DNA of 64,000 nt from Hydractinia symbiolongicarpus (lineage: Eukaryota > Cnidaria > Hydrozoa > Anthoathecata > Hydractiniidae): the NCBI RefSeq assembly GCF_029227915.1, contig NC_079878.1, positions 1,426,001 through 1,490,000 on the forward strand, in the 5' to 3' direction. Each line of letters opens with the position of its first letter. Within the stretch, counting starts at the first letter, position 1. The notes under the pieces were generated by a model. It worked only from the letters and a program-made list of their open reading frames with translations. It had not been told where the DNA came from and searched no databases. A program made the translations under genes and the position numbers. Below are positions 1 to 14,671 of the stretch, in pieces.

Positions 1-1159
1 TAGTGCACATTTCAACACAATGTCAATTATGGTTATTGTGTAGAAAGATATTGCCGGACAGGCAAAACTTCTCATCAATCAAACAGTAACTAGACGCAGT
101 TTAGTTTTATTAATTGCACAATACTTTTTGTGTGTTTCAACATCATAAAATGAGGTATTACAACCTTCTTATGGATACTGTTAAAAACTGAGTAAACGAG
201 ACATTCTTTTTGTATATATTTTATGCTCTGTATAGTTTTAGCAGTTGAAGTTAAAAAGTCATTAGAATAGGTCGTCTCGAATAAAACCTACACTTTACCA
301 CTTTATTCAAATGAATGCTGTTTAACTATTTTTTTATTACCTTTTCTTACTAAGAACCACTCAAAAATAGTTTGTTATTATAATTTTAGCTGTTAAATTA
401 AAAAAAGGATCTATCTAGGTAATGAATAGAAATAAAGGCTTTGTTAAACTACAGGTCTTCAAAGCATTAAATTATAAAAATATTTCACGAAGCAAATGAA
501 ACCTTTGGCTTTCAAAAATGATTTTTACTAAAAATTCGCAATGGTATTTGATAAACTTCTCCAATATCAAAAGCTAAAAAATCCCTGGGGACGAGGGTGA
601 ATAAATGCGTTATTTCCTTACTACTTATTGGACCTCTGAAAGAAAAAAGTGTAGAGGATAACAAAAAGAGTTTATGTATAACGAATGTTAATAAGAGTTG
701 AAGAAAAGAAAGAACCATGAAACGAAATTGTGTTCTGTTCTTTACTTAATACCCCTGATTAAAAACCCCTCTGGTATAAGCCTCTTCGGTTATAGGCTCC
801 TTCGGTTACACACCACTTCTGTTATAAGACCCTAGTTATATAATATTGTGTTCGCTTCAATCTATTTACGACATATTGCATGCCTGTACTAAAGCTCCCT
901 ACTGGAATGTGTGACACACTTTACGTTCAACATCGAGTCGCACATTAACTTGTGACTTAACCCAGCTTTTCGACGCCGAGTCCCCCGGTCAATCTCTTTA
1001 ATAATAGCCGTATTTTGTCTGTCTCTGCGCAGACCCCCCCCTGAGTTAGGAAGACGTGCTACGGAAACACGAATATCAAATGCGACATATTTTTATCCAC
1101 TTTGTTCCGACGGGTAAATTCAAAGGACGGGCGAACCCGTGGATTTCTCCACGGGACAC
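1..1159. repeat. Left copy of a 1.16-kb direct repeat
   Basis: This segment is repeated almost base for base at 7762-8920 with a constant offset of 7761 and no indel that I could find. I saw only two substitutions (121 A/G and 341 C/G). The left end is cut by the window edge, so the true length is unknown. Its right end contains a Helitron-like 3' hairpin (about 1136-1155). No convincing coding sequence is present. It is either a recent segmental duplication, two copies of one non-coding element, or an assembly artefact. Confidence 0.9.
993..1155 (+). mobile_element. Short Helitron-like copy inside the direct repeat
   Basis: It starts with TCTCTTTAATAATAGCC, carries the family's GTCTGTCT tract and ends with the hairpin CCCGTGGA-tttc-TCCACGGG preceded by GGACGGGCGAA. 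The terminal CTAG seen in other copies is not preserved here. The same structure recurs at 8754-8916 in the second copy of the direct repeat. Confidence 0.55.
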
Positions 1160-4100
1160 ATGACTAATCTTACTAATTTGAATTAGTCATATTTCCACTT
1201 CTAAAAATAAAGCATAAGATTAATTAGTTCAAGTTTATTAGTGGCATCTTGTAATTCCTTTCAAAATTTTTTCTGTTCTTGAATTAGTAGCTAATTCACT
1301 AATCTGACAAGGTGGAGGTTATGGCACATTTTATAAACTGTGCCGCGTCAAACCGAGCCGTGCCGCACAGGTGACCAAGCTAACCTGCTTGACCTGGTTC
1401 GACTGAATAAAACGAAATGTCGATCCGGCGTTGTGCTGCGGCATGCCCATTGCGTTTCAAAAAACTGCTTATTTAGCAAAAAAACTGTTGTTTAATACAG
1501 CTACCATCGTGAAAATTTTGATAGGGTTCTGTTGGATTCGGCTTGGCTCAGTTTTATGGTTTTGGTTAGGTTTATAGAATGGGCCGATGACAGCTTTCGT
1601 AGTGCATGTGCCGACGCATAAATAGATTAATACCTTGCCCAACTTTTATTAAGGGAAGGGTAAGACGCTAATAATGGACAAGCAGTCGTTTAAGTTTGTT
1701 TGCGATATGTTATTCAACCCGAAAGGGACTTGTAAGAAGAAAAAAGTACCATAACTGAATTATTTTATATTATATACTTTTTTTTATATTGCATCACGTG
1801 AAGGCGTTCATGACTGCACTACACGCGGTTAAACGTAGATGCTCAATGATTCCATAACATTAAAATGATAGCGTTCGGATTTTTTATTGGATGTTAAAGA
1901 GTTGTCCGTATGCGAACGCTTGAATGTTGACTTGCTGCGCTCAAAAAAAATCTAATGTGCATGCGCATATACTAAACGCTGGATGGTGCGGCCAAAGACG
2001 TTTTGATAAAAAGTTGTCTTAAGTTTGATTATGTACAAGCGAAAGCTATTTGTATTTTTAAACAGGGTAACTTACTTGTACTTCTTGGACGAAACAGAAG
2101 TCTGGTTAACATAAAATTGGAATGTCAGAAAAAAAATTAAAAATAGCATAAATAGCATGCAGATGCGTATACTTGTAACGAAATTGTAACGAGGTGCTGC
2201 TACCCTTTTAGAAAGTATACAAGGCATTGCGGAATAAAAACAAAAGCTGTCTATCCAATGGAATAAAAAGTCATCTAGATGGATATAAGGAAGATGCGTA
2301 GCACTGAAACATGAGTTCAATAAGTCATTACAGTTGGGTAAATAAGAGAGAGATCTGACAACATTTCCAATTTTAAAAAAAATCCGAGCGCAGATTTGTT
2401 TTTATTTATTTATTTTTTAGCAATGATTATTTGTGTGATGAAATGAAAGCTTGCTAATGCTAATGTTAGAGTCATTTGTGGTGGCAAAGAGCAAACAATG
2501 ATTAAGATCGGCGAAAAGAATTTATCCTAAAGTTATTTTAATCGTAAGAATGGACGTGCAAAATGTGTAAAAATAATAAAATGATAAGCAATGCTATGGA
2601 TTTTATTGGAATCACCAAAAGTTATTTTAAAAACGAATATATATCTTTTGTGCCATGTTAAAAAAAATTTAAATCATAAGCAAGCATTTTAGGAATAACA
2701 ATAAGTTATTTCGAGCTTGTGTAGTCTTTTTGTGTCGCGTTTGTTTCAAAAGAAAAACAATTAGTCAGTATGTATAAGTGCATAAACACTACCTTATCTG
2801 GAATCAAAATATTTCGATCAAATTTTAGATTATATAAACGTGTATACAGATGTAGACGATTAACAATGTTTGGACGGACATGCATGAAATAACTGAACAA
2901 TGACAATTGAGGGTTAGAATAGTGACATCATCATGGCTGAGATTGTATCTCTTTTTCCTTACCATTATAGTTTTTATAAAGCTAAGAGAATCTTGAAGGT
3001 TTTAAAAGAAAATAACTTTTTCTTTTGAAATGTAGAGTCTAAAATTTCTTTGGAAAAGGGAAGTTTTAGTTAGGATGCAACTTGCTTAAATGCAATTCTT
3101 TGGATGTTCTAATTTTCTTCCAATTTGCAGCCTAAAAATGTTTTTAGACGTTTTTTGAACAGCTGAGAACGCAAGAGCCTTTACAAAATGAACAAAGACA
3201 AAGGATATTGTCAAAACCATCCTACGCTAAAAATAAAATAAATTAAAATAGAACAAATTCAAATGGAACCAGGTTAATCAGCTTTGTGTATCATTAGTAT
3301 TGATTAAATATAAGAAGGATGGCCATTAAGCTCATCATATGGGCAAATAGTTTTTAAATTTTACTTATAGAGCTGCTATGAAGAAATTAAGTTCTAACAC
3401 TTATTATTTATTTTTTTATAAAAACTTTAATCAAGTTGTTTTGGTCAATTATGAAGTCGGTTATATGCACAGTTAAGTGTTGATGAATAGCAATCGTGGT
3501 CGCCCAAAACAATTACCTTATAATCTGAAGTGACACGTGCTATGTTTGAAATTCTTGCACGGCATCAATAGCAAATAGTTCCAGAATTGGTCCTTGTGGG
3601 AAGCCATATCTTATAGGTTGTGGTTCAGATTTAACATTACAACCACTTTTTGATAAGGTTGTTTAAAGATTGAGTAAACCATTTAAGTTCGTATCTTACT
3701 GTGTCTACAGAAACAGGTCCATAAACACCGCCATGCCCGGCAAACGTTTATCAGGTTAATCGTGCAACTTAGTGTGAAACATCACAACGTCCTGTCCCAT
3801 AAGGAACGGGTTGGATAGACATCAATTATAGCGCGCGATCTCGCAACATACCGGAGCATCTCCACGACACACGATGTGTACCTAGCCGTATGGATCTCCC
3901 TGCCTTAGTGCAGTTTTACCTTAATATTTCACAAGGCCGAACCTTAATCAGTCCTGCCAAACAACAATAAATCCCAGTACACTTATTTGAGAAAAGCTGT
4001 AGTGTAACATTTTTTAAGGGGGATGGGACTAAGGCAGTCACAGTATCAAAGCAAAGTAGGGGAATTTAAGATAGTGCGAAAGTACTCTGAGAGCCTTAGA

Positions 4101-4273
4101 AAGGGACTAAAGAACTTTATGAAAGAAAAAGAAAAAGAAAAGAGAATTGAATTGAATCATGTAGTGCCTTTAGAATAACAAAGGAATCGAGTTAATAGAT
4201 TAGAGATAAAAAAAAATAAAAAGGATGGGAATTTGGAAGAAATCTAACAGTACTGACTAACAATGCATTTTAT
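1160..4273. other. Non-coding, no gene recognised
   Basis: AT-rich sequence with only short chance reading frames. A patch around 3700-3950 is visibly more GC-rich than its surroundings and looks like part of an old dispersed repeat, but I cannot name it. Confidence 0.5.
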
Positions 4274-4914
4274 CTTTTCTAAAATAATACGCCTGTCTGT
4301 CAGTGACTTTTGCAAAGTGGATAAAATTTCTTTCATAAAGTCTATAAAACATCGCCTATAAATTTGTTCTGTAAATTAGCAAACTTTGACGTTAAAGCAA
4401 TATTGACGTTAAAGTAAGGTATATTAGGATTAGTGAAGCCATTGCATTGCACTTTTAAATTTAAGGCTAAGTGGTGGAAATAACTGACGTGGATAACTAG
4501 GGACTACCTGAGAGCAATTTGGGTAAGTTTCCCAAACCCGAATCACCATATCCGTTTCGGAATGGACGGGTTGATGACGTCATCAAAAAATCTTTAACCC
4601 TAATATCTCTTCAACTGTTTGTCAAAAGTACATGATCCTATACATTTTCTGGATCAGCGTTTTAAAAGCTATGCGATAAAGACTACAGGTATACAAACTT
4701 CTAAAAAAATTTTTTGAGGTTTTGACAGGTCTTTGGTGATGTCATCAAAATGTTTAATCCTTATCTTCTTAACCGTTGGTCAATAACACATGATACGTAT
4801 TTCGCGAACTTTTTTTTGTCCATGCACTGCTAATGTCAGCAAAAAACCTAAAACAACCTATTTTTCTATTATTCTTCTGCCTAAGTGGACATTTCCACGA
4901 GCCTTATCGACTAC
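4274..4914 (+). mobile_element. Non-autonomous Helitron-like element, copy A
   Basis: The 5' part resembles TCTTATAATAATACGC followed by a GTCTGTC tract. The 3' part has CCTAAGTGGA-cat-TTCCAC, then GAGCCTTATCGACTAC at the end, a degenerate CTAG terminus. Internal sequence (CTTTTGCAAAGTGGATAAAA near the 5' end) is shared with the copy at 58356-58931. A 5' TC, a hairpin about 10-15 nt from the end and a CTAG/CTRR terminus are the marks of Helitrons; no Rep/helicase is encoded, so it is non-autonomous. It abuts copy B head to tail. Confidence 0.65.
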
Positions 4915-5546
4915 TCTTATATAATAATACGTAGTGTTTGTGACGGTCATAGTGGATATGTCATTTTCCTTTGATGTTGCCGAAATTTTCTTTGAAGTTG
5001 CCGAAAAAAGTACGTCTCAAATGTTAAATTGTATGACGTTGAGGCGCGACGTCAATAACACTACTTTATCGTCAATATCCTTATTAAATTAATGAAGCAA
5101 TTACAGTGCACTTAAAATTTTGAGGCCAAATAACTTGGAAACAAGGTGGTGACTTCATTTTTTTTCACCGCGTGGATAACTAGGGATCACGTAGGATCAA
5201 TTTGGGTAATTTTCTCAAACTCAGATCATCGTTTCAAGATCTATAGAATGAAGGCAAAGTGTATACAAATTTCTAAATAGCATTTTTTGTACGGTATGGA
5301 CTTTGCTGACGTCGGCAAAATTTTCAAACCTTCATATCTTTTTAACTGTTCGTCAATAGCACATGATACTATACCTTTTTTCATCACTGTTTCAAAGTCT
5401 GCACATTACAGGAAACGGATAAACAAATTTCGCCCATTTTTATTGTTATATCACTGAACCTAAAACAGCATCACTGAACCTAAAACAGCCTATTTTTCCA
5501 TTTTCCTTCTCTTTAAGTGGATTTTTCCACGGGTCTTACCGACTAG
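4915..5546 (+). mobile_element. Non-autonomous Helitron-like element, copy B
   Basis: It begins TCTTATATAATAATACG directly after copy A and ends with AAGTGGATTTTTCCAC, then GGGTCTTACCGACTAG followed by T. The hairpin and CTAG end match the family, and the following T fits A^T target insertion. A small internal direct duplication lies near 5459-5490. No coding capacity. Confidence 0.68.
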
Positions 5547-6157
5547 TAATTAATAATCCAAGGTGACGTGTGCTTATTAAGCTCAATGGGCTGAAAGATA
5601 TATAATTTATGTTGCCAAAAGGATATCTTACGTCGAAGCGAAGGAATATTTTCGGCTTGGTCGATAAGAGTGAAGGATTAATAATATATATATATAATAA
5701 AGAAAGTTATTATCTGTCATCTTAGAAAAAGAAGATGCAAAAAAGAGAATTTTATATTTTTCTCTGCTTTTTTTGTATTTTTTGCAATTAAATAACCATT
5801 TCCGAATGAAAGTTTTCCCATGTTTAACTTTATGTGCAACTTGTAAAAAGGAAAAGAACAACAAGATGATTAAAAGAACACCTGGCGACTCATCACTAGA
5901 TACCAGTGCAACTCTTTAGGGCAACAATTTCTAATGCTCTGGATAGCTAGTAGTAGTAGCTAATTCACACCGTGTGTCTGTCTTTGGTATGATTGATTAC
6001 AATTGACACAAGTCAAAAAGGATTTGTTGGGTTGTACCACAAGTCGAGTTTCAAAGACCAGCCATGAAGTAATTTGTAATGTAAAATGTCCAGCATTATA
6101 GTGTCATGAGTATAAAAATAATATAAAAGAAATAATATATAAAACCTATAACATGTA
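5547..6157. other. Non-coding spacer
   Basis: AT-rich spacer before the minisatellite. I see no gene, RNA or recognisable element here. Confidence 0.4.
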
Positions 6158-6812
6158 ACATATATAACATATATAACATATATAACATATATAACATATA
6201 TAACATATATAACATATATAACATATATAACATATATAACATATATAACATATATAACATATATAACATATATAACATATATAACATATATAACATATAT
6301 AACATATATAACATATATAACATATATAACATATATAACGTATATAACATATATAACATATATAACATATATAACATATATAACATATATAACATATATA
6401 ACATATATAACATATATAACGTATATAACATATATAACATATATAACGTATATAACATATATAACATATATAACATATATAACATATATAACATATATAA
6501 CATATATAACATATATAACATATATAACATATATAACATATATAACATATATAACATATATAACATATATAACATATATAACATATATAACATATATAAC
6601 ATATATAACATATATAACGTATATAACATATATAACATATATAACATATATAACATATATAACATATACAAAATATATAACATATATAACATATATAACA
6701 TATATAACGTATATAACATATATAACATATATAACATATATAACATATATAACATATATAAAATATATAACATATATAACATATATAACATATATAACGT
6801 ATATAACATATA
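6158..6812. repeat. 9-bp minisatellite (ACATATATA)n
   Basis: About 70 units of a 9-bp repeat. A G variant (ACGTATATA) recurs at several places and rare AAATATATA units occur, so blocks of units have probably been duplicated together. Because 9 is a multiple of 3, the minus strand stays open as Met-Leu-Tyr repeats; that frame is a by-product of the repeat and not evidence for a protein. Confidence 0.95.
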
Positions 6813-7761
6813 TATTTAAGATTTATTTTGTAAACAAATATTAAAAGGTAGGTTACACATATTTTACAAAAAGTGTTTCAGTGTTAATTTTTAGTACCAT
6901 CTTTGGTATAAGGTTTGTTGAAAGAACACTGACTTTGTCTGGGTGTATCTAAAGAAAAAAGAACATGTTTTTTTGCATTGCAATTCCAAAATAAGGCTTA
7001 AGGATAATAGACCAATAAAGTACTTTTCCAATTTTAACGTCGGTTTTTTTTTTAATTAATATGTTCAATCGTTGCGGTGTGTTGTTTGTTTGTTCTCGAT
7101 GACACACAATCCGTGCAGCAACTCATCAAAATTTATAATAATAATAATAAAAAAATACTGTTAGTTAGCTAGTAAGTAGCTACCATCGTTGCCAAAAAGT
7201 AGTTCAGACAAATTCAAGAACTGACCATTAGTGGCAGAAAAGGCATCAAATACAGAATCACGGATCTTTTTATCCCCTCCCATTTACAAAATGTTGGAGA
7301 GTCATAGTAGCAACCTGTATTTAAAAAACCTGAGCGTAGCATTGTCTAAGGGGTGCGGGGTGAATGCGTGTGAATGTGTGTGAATAATTTGAATTTTCCG
7401 AAGTGTCTCAACACTTTTGGCAAAGATTGTAGCTAGCTACTTGAAGAGGATTAATTAATGTTAGATCAAATCTTGCAAGAATAATTTTTCCAGGACCTCT
7501 TTCAAAATAATTCTCAAAAAAATTTTGCAACCAATTCACAAAAATAAATTCAGCCAAATCAGAAAAAAATACTTTTTCCTCAAGGAAATTTCTCCTAAAA
7601 ATATGCAAGCACAAAAAAATTTTTAATAGCGAATTCATAACCATAACTCCCACAAATATGTATGTTTATTTCTGGAGAACGAAAAATTAATCCTGCAAAA
7701 CATAAAATATATTGCAATAAATCTGCAAAAATAAATCTAGCAAAACCTATCTATTAGTTAT
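6813..7761. other. Non-coding spacer
   Basis: AT-rich sequence between the minisatellite and the second direct-repeat copy. No gene recognised. Confidence 0.4.
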
Positions 7762-8920
7762 TAGTGCACATTTCAACACAATGTCAATTATGGTTATTGT
7801 GTAGAAAGATATTGCCGGACAGGCAAAACTTCTCATCAATCAAACAGTAACTAGACGCAGTTTAGTTTTATTAATTGCACAGTACTTTTTGTGTGTTTCA
7901 ACATCATAAAATGAGGTATTACAACCTTCTTATGGATACTGTTAAAAACTGAGTAAACGAGACATTCTTTTTGTATATATTTTATGCTCTGTATAGTTTT
8001 AGCAGTTGAAGTTAAAAAGTCATTAGAATAGGTCGTCTCGAATAAAACCTACACTTTACCACTTTATTCAAATGAATGCTGTTTAACTATTTTTTTATTA
8101 CGTTTTCTTACTAAGAACCACTCAAAAATAGTTTGTTATTATAATTTTAGCTGTTAAATTAAAAAAAGGATCTATCTAGGTAATGAATAGAAATAAAGGC
8201 TTTGTTAAACTACAGGTCTTCAAAGCATTAAATTATAAAAATATTTCACGAAGCAAATGAAACCTTTGGCTTTCAAAAATGATTTTTACTAAAAATTCGC
8301 AATGGTATTTGATAAACTTCTCCAATATCAAAAGCTAAAAAATCCCTGGGGACGAGGGTGAATAAATGCGTTATTTCCTTACTACTTATTGGACCTCTGA
8401 AAGAAAAAAGTGTAGAGGATAACAAAAAGAGTTTATGTATAACGAATGTTAATAAGAGTTGAAGAAAAGAAAGAACCATGAAACGAAATTGTGTTCTGTT
8501 CTTTACTTAATACCCCTGATTAAAAACCCCTCTGGTATAAGCCTCTTCGGTTATAGGCTCCTTCGGTTACACACCACTTCTGTTATAAGACCCTAGTTAT
8601 ATAATATTGTGTTCGCTTCAATCTATTTACGACATATTGCATGCCTGTACTAAAGCTCCCTACTGGAATGTGTGACACACTTTACGTTCAACATCGAGTC
8701 GCACATTAACTTGTGACTTAACCCAGCTTTTCGACGCCGAGTCCCCCGGTCAATCTCTTTAATAATAGCCGTATTTTGTCTGTCTCTGCGCAGACCCCCC
8801 CCTGAGTTAGGAAGACGTGCTACGGAAACACGAATATCAAATGCGACATATTTTTATCCACTTTGTTCCGACGGGTAAATTCAAAGGACGGGCGAACCCG
8901 TGGATTTCTCCACGGGACAC
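7762..8920. repeat. Right copy of the 1.16-kb direct repeat
   Basis: Matches 1-1159 with two substitutions seen. Similarity stops just after the Helitron-like hairpin (CCACGGGACAC), where this copy continues into another Helitron-like element and the left copy into unrelated sequence. The Helitron-like segment within it lies at 8754-8916. Confidence 0.9.
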
Positions 8921-8925
8921 CGATT

Positions 8926-9050
8926 TCTATATTATAATACCCGTATACGTCTGTCCGTCACGCATAATGGTACTGTAAATAGCGAGACGCACGCGATGCG
9001 GTATAAAAAGGACGGGCAAACCCGTGGATTTTCCATGGGCAACCGACTAG
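8926..9050 (+). mobile_element. Short Helitron-like copy (about 125 bp)
   Basis: It begins TCTATATTATAATACCCG, then GTATACGTCTGTCCGTCACG, then a stretch ending GGTATAAAAAGGACGGGC. It closes with the hairpin CCCGTGGATTTTCCATGGG and a terminal ACCGACTAG. The next base starts another copy, so it is the first clear unit of a head-to-tail array. Confidence 0.72.
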
Positions 9051-9231
9051 TCTCTTTAATAATAGCCATATTTTGTCTGTGTGTCCGCGAAAGCCGCGTC
9101 TCGTAACAAAAACACGAAATTTTCAAAATGCGCACCAATACCAAATGCGATATATTTTTGTCCACTTTGTTGCAACGGGTAAATTTAAAGGACGGGCGAA
9201 CCCGTGGATTTTTCTACGGGCTAACGGCTAG
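9051..9231 (+). mobile_element. Short Helitron-like copy, second array unit
   Basis: It begins TCTCTTTAATAATAGCC immediately after the CTAG of the preceding unit. It contains TTTGTCTGTGTGTCCGCG, then AAAGGACGGGCGAACCCGTGG, and ends with a hairpin plus CTAACGGCTAG. The end-to-start junctions are exact, as expected for rolling-circle tandem insertion. Confidence 0.72.
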
Positions 9232-9340
9232 TCTCTATAATAATAGCTGTAATGTGTCTGTCTGTCCGCAAGAGACGCATCTTTTCACGGCCGCAAAAAA
9301 TTTCTATATCTGCACGAAATGTCAATGTACTGAGTTTGTT
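9232..9340 (+). mobile_element. 5' fragment of a third Helitron-like unit
   Basis: It begins TCTCTATAATAATAGCTG after the CTAG at 9228-9231 and includes GTGTCTGTCTGTCCGC. No closing hairpin follows, so the copy is 3'-truncated. The right limit is approximate. Confidence 0.5.
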
Positions 9341-10299
9341 TTGATCTCCACGTGTAGCAACTAATCACAACGCCAATCTGAAATTGTTGCGGCCTCGCCA
9401 TGCCGACAAAGAAACGTGTAAAGCAAAGCCACAAAGGTCATTTTGATTTTGGAAGTTATATGATTTGTAGTTTTCTGTTTGACCTTTTTATCTTCTCAAA
9501 ACTTCTTATTTTTTGTAATATTTGTCTTTTGGATGTTCTCACACGTTAACTCTGCTGATTCTAGTCTCGTATATGTACTGAATAGCCACGGGGGTTTTAC
9601 AGGCCTGTTTAGCTGCGTCCAAGCAATTTCAACAAACTCTCTGCAAATTTTCCTAAGTCCGAGATTGTTGGTCAAGCTACGGCTACCAATGCAGCGCACC
9701 ACAAAGGTTAAGATAAATATTTTGTCCCGTTTTGTTAGCCACGTACAAATTTTAAACCATTAATATAAAGTTTTTGGCCACGAACAGATATTTCTCAATA
9801 AGAACATCGTAACAAAAGGATGATTTATTCTTGCATATTGTGAACTCCCAATGTGAAAAGATACATTGACTGCCACAATACCTCCATGCATTTTACTCAA
9901 CAGCGTTGATTCTTTTAATTCTCGGACAATATTGAATTGTTTAGAAAAAGCGGTTTCCTGCAAATACCTAATGTTTTCTATAATAAGGAAAGCACAGCAA
10001 ATTTTCTGAATCTGAACAAGATCTTGGCTCTGGCCGATCCGTAGATTTTTACTTGCATGCATACATGTAACGCAACAGCTTAAATGAGAGAAAAATATTT
10101 TAGAAAGGTACAAACGGCTAAGTAGTTTCGTGTTACTTTCACTTTTCTGTGTATTTTTTCGGATTGGTTCGGGTTGATCTTTAATGTGTTTACTTTTGTG
10201 TACATGCTATAAAGTTCATCCCGAGTGATTTTCACAGAGTTGAATTTTAGCTATGAAAAAAACCATTATTAGGTTTCCATACAGTAGTTTGATAAAAAG
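9341..10299. other. Non-coding, old repeat fragments
   Basis: No supported gene. The stretch near 9370-9470 (GCCAATCTGAAATTGTTGCGG and AAAGGTCATTTTGATTTTGG) resembles pieces at about 53440-53600, suggesting another dispersed repeat family in both places. Open frames near 9479-10113 show no recognisable domain and no codon pattern that I trust. Confidence 0.4.
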
Positions 10300-12705
<2,406 letters not shown>

Positions 12706-13533
12706 TTTGATTTGCCTATCCACATCCGCCATTATTTCTTTTGCGTGCATTTCTATTTGTCACGTGATTAAATTAAATATGATTTTAGCTTAGACGGCAA
12801 ACAATAGCCGCGAACAATGGGTTTCCAGACTAGGGTTTTTTCTATTGATTATACTTTATGTTGTTGGGATGGTAGGCGATGGGAAAAAAAGATGAAAAAG
12901 AATGATGAACTTTTTAATTTTCATCGCGATAAAAAGCGATGAGAGATCATTGCCCACGTGGAGCAAGCTTTAATGAAAACAAGAAGCCGCTCGGCATTTA
13001 AACTGGAAGATATCGGCTATTATATAAAAGAAAATGAAACATTTCTTAAAATGCAAAGAGAAACGGTTTTTAGAAATTGAACGGAGGGATATTTTAGAAA
13101 TCCACAGACAGAAACGTAATGCTTTACGGTTTGTGCATGCTAGCTAGGTACTAGAAATTTCACCAGTTTATCAATAAAATCAAGCGATTAATACATATTT
13201 CATGCTTTTTCTTACTATAATTATGCCAAAACATGCAGTTAATTTGGTAAGGTTAACAAGAAACCCACAAGTTGATAGCATAATAAGTGCTTTGAAATTA
13301 TGCGTAGCATCACAACCTTTGAAATATCGTGGTCTCACCTGCTTAACTAAACTTAGACGTTCAACAATACTAATCTTTCAAAAAATGCGTTAATGTCGCA
13401 AGATGAAAATACTAATCGCGAGAAAGTAGCCAAATTTTTCTTATATTTTTTTCTTGTTTGGCAACTTTTACTTTCTGAGTTCAACACATGACCGCACTAA
13501 ATTGTTGAAAATGCGAAAGAACTAAAACATAAA
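12706..13533. other. Non-coding spacer
   Basis: No gene recognised; short frames only. Confidence 0.4.
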
Positions 13534-14240
13534 CTTATGTGGATAATTCTGCAAATAGGAACCTCGGAAGAGTGGGTATGACTTTGGGTAGTGCGCCTGT
13601 GTCAAGATCTTCAGCAATCGAGGTTTGCATACACAAAGCAGGGCTTCTTCCAAACTTATGTGGACACTTCTGCACATAAAAACCTTGGAAGAGTGGGTAT
13701 GCCTTTGGGTAGTGCAGCCGTATCAAGATCTTCAGATATTCGATGTTCACATAAACAAAGCAGGGCTCTTCCAAAACCTATGTGGATAATTCTGCAAATC
13801 ACTGACAACACATCGAACCGACGGTTATATAGAGTTGAAAGTCCACTTGGGTCAGCGCCAGTTAAATCTTTTCATGCTTAAAGTCTTACGTTGACAATTC
13901 GTTAAACAGAAAGTTTCTAGATCTTCCGACAGTCGAGATTCACATAAACAAAGCAGGCCTTCTTCTGAAACCTATGTGGATAATTCTGCACGCAAGTCAA
14001 AATCTAGAATTTCATCAAAAGACACTATTTCAACATCTCTGTCACGAAATTATGCTGACAACACATCGAACTGACGGTTAAATAAAGTTGAAAGTCCACT
14101 TGGGCCAGCGCCAGTTAAATCTTATCACGGTTCAAAGTCTTATATTGACAATTCGGTAAACAGAAATTTAAACAGGATTGGTATGCTGGTAGGTAGTAAG
14201 CCAGTTTCAAAAACGTCAACGGCTAAAAGAAAACAACAAG
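13534..14240 (+). pseudogene. Decayed copy of the YVDN-repeat exon of the kinase gene at 34.8 kb
   Basis: At least six degenerate copies of the 24-25-residue repeat are visible in shifting frames. At 13541 there is a YVDN unit followed by NLGRVGMTLGSAPVS; at 13655 a YVDT unit; 13780 and 13970 are truncated; 14053 begins YADNTSN with a stop; and 14140 begins YIDNSVN followed by IGMLVGSKPVS. The order and linker sequences match repeats 5-8 of the intact exon at 34796-35866. An internal duplication is present, since 13800-13880 resembles 14055-14130. Several frameshifts and stops mean it cannot encode the protein. It is probably a tandem duplicate of the downstream gene; the Polinton now lies between the two copies. 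Confidence 0.8.
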
Positions 14241-14671
14241 AAGACCCTAAATATCGTTCATGTGATTCATCTAAAACACTATACCAGAGTGTAGAAAATC
14301 TTGAGGAAGATCAATTACTTTTTTTGGTTCCATCCAAACGTACCGAAAATAAGACAAGGTGTCATAAATTTGACATCTGTAAGAACTACTTCATATCATA
14401 TGATACGGTTAGGTGCAAGAATACTGGCAAAGTGTATAGCGTTAAAGGCAACTTGTCTTGTCAAAGTCGCAACGTTGTTTACATAATTTCCTGCAAAAAA
14501 TGTGGAGATCAGTATGTTGGATCGGCCATTAACTTTAAGAATAGGTTTAGGCTCCATAAAAGTGATATCAAAACTAAAAAATATTGGTGTGGTACTGCTA
14601 GACATTTTAATAACAAATGTTCTCACAGTAACACTGGCAACATGAGCTTTGCACCCACACAGAAGGTATGA
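14241..14671 (+). pseudogene. 3' end of a Penelope-like element (GIY-YIG endonuclease), fused in frame to the repeat exon
   Basis: The reading frame that starts in the last YVDN unit continues into a cysteine-rich linker (CHKFDICKNYF and TGKVYSVKGNLSCQS). It then reaches a GIY-YIG-type core, VVYIISCKKCGDQYVG followed by FKNRFRLHKSD. This C..C plus YVG plus R..H pattern is typical of the C-terminus of Penelope-like retroelements (PLEs), which are often 5'-truncated on insertion. The reverse transcriptase part is absent. I see no reason to think the fusion is expressed, but the frame is open from about 14138 to 14671. Confidence 0.65.

Noticed and set aside
6096-6809. 237-codon minus-strand frame of Met-Leu-Tyr repeats
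   Set aside because: Pure product of the 9-bp minisatellite; no unique sequence beyond a short tail.
1-8920. LTR retrotransposon bounded by the 1.16-kb direct repeats
   Set aside because: No gag/pol, primer-binding site or polypurine tract seen between the copies, and the repeats contain a Helitron-like hairpin at one end.
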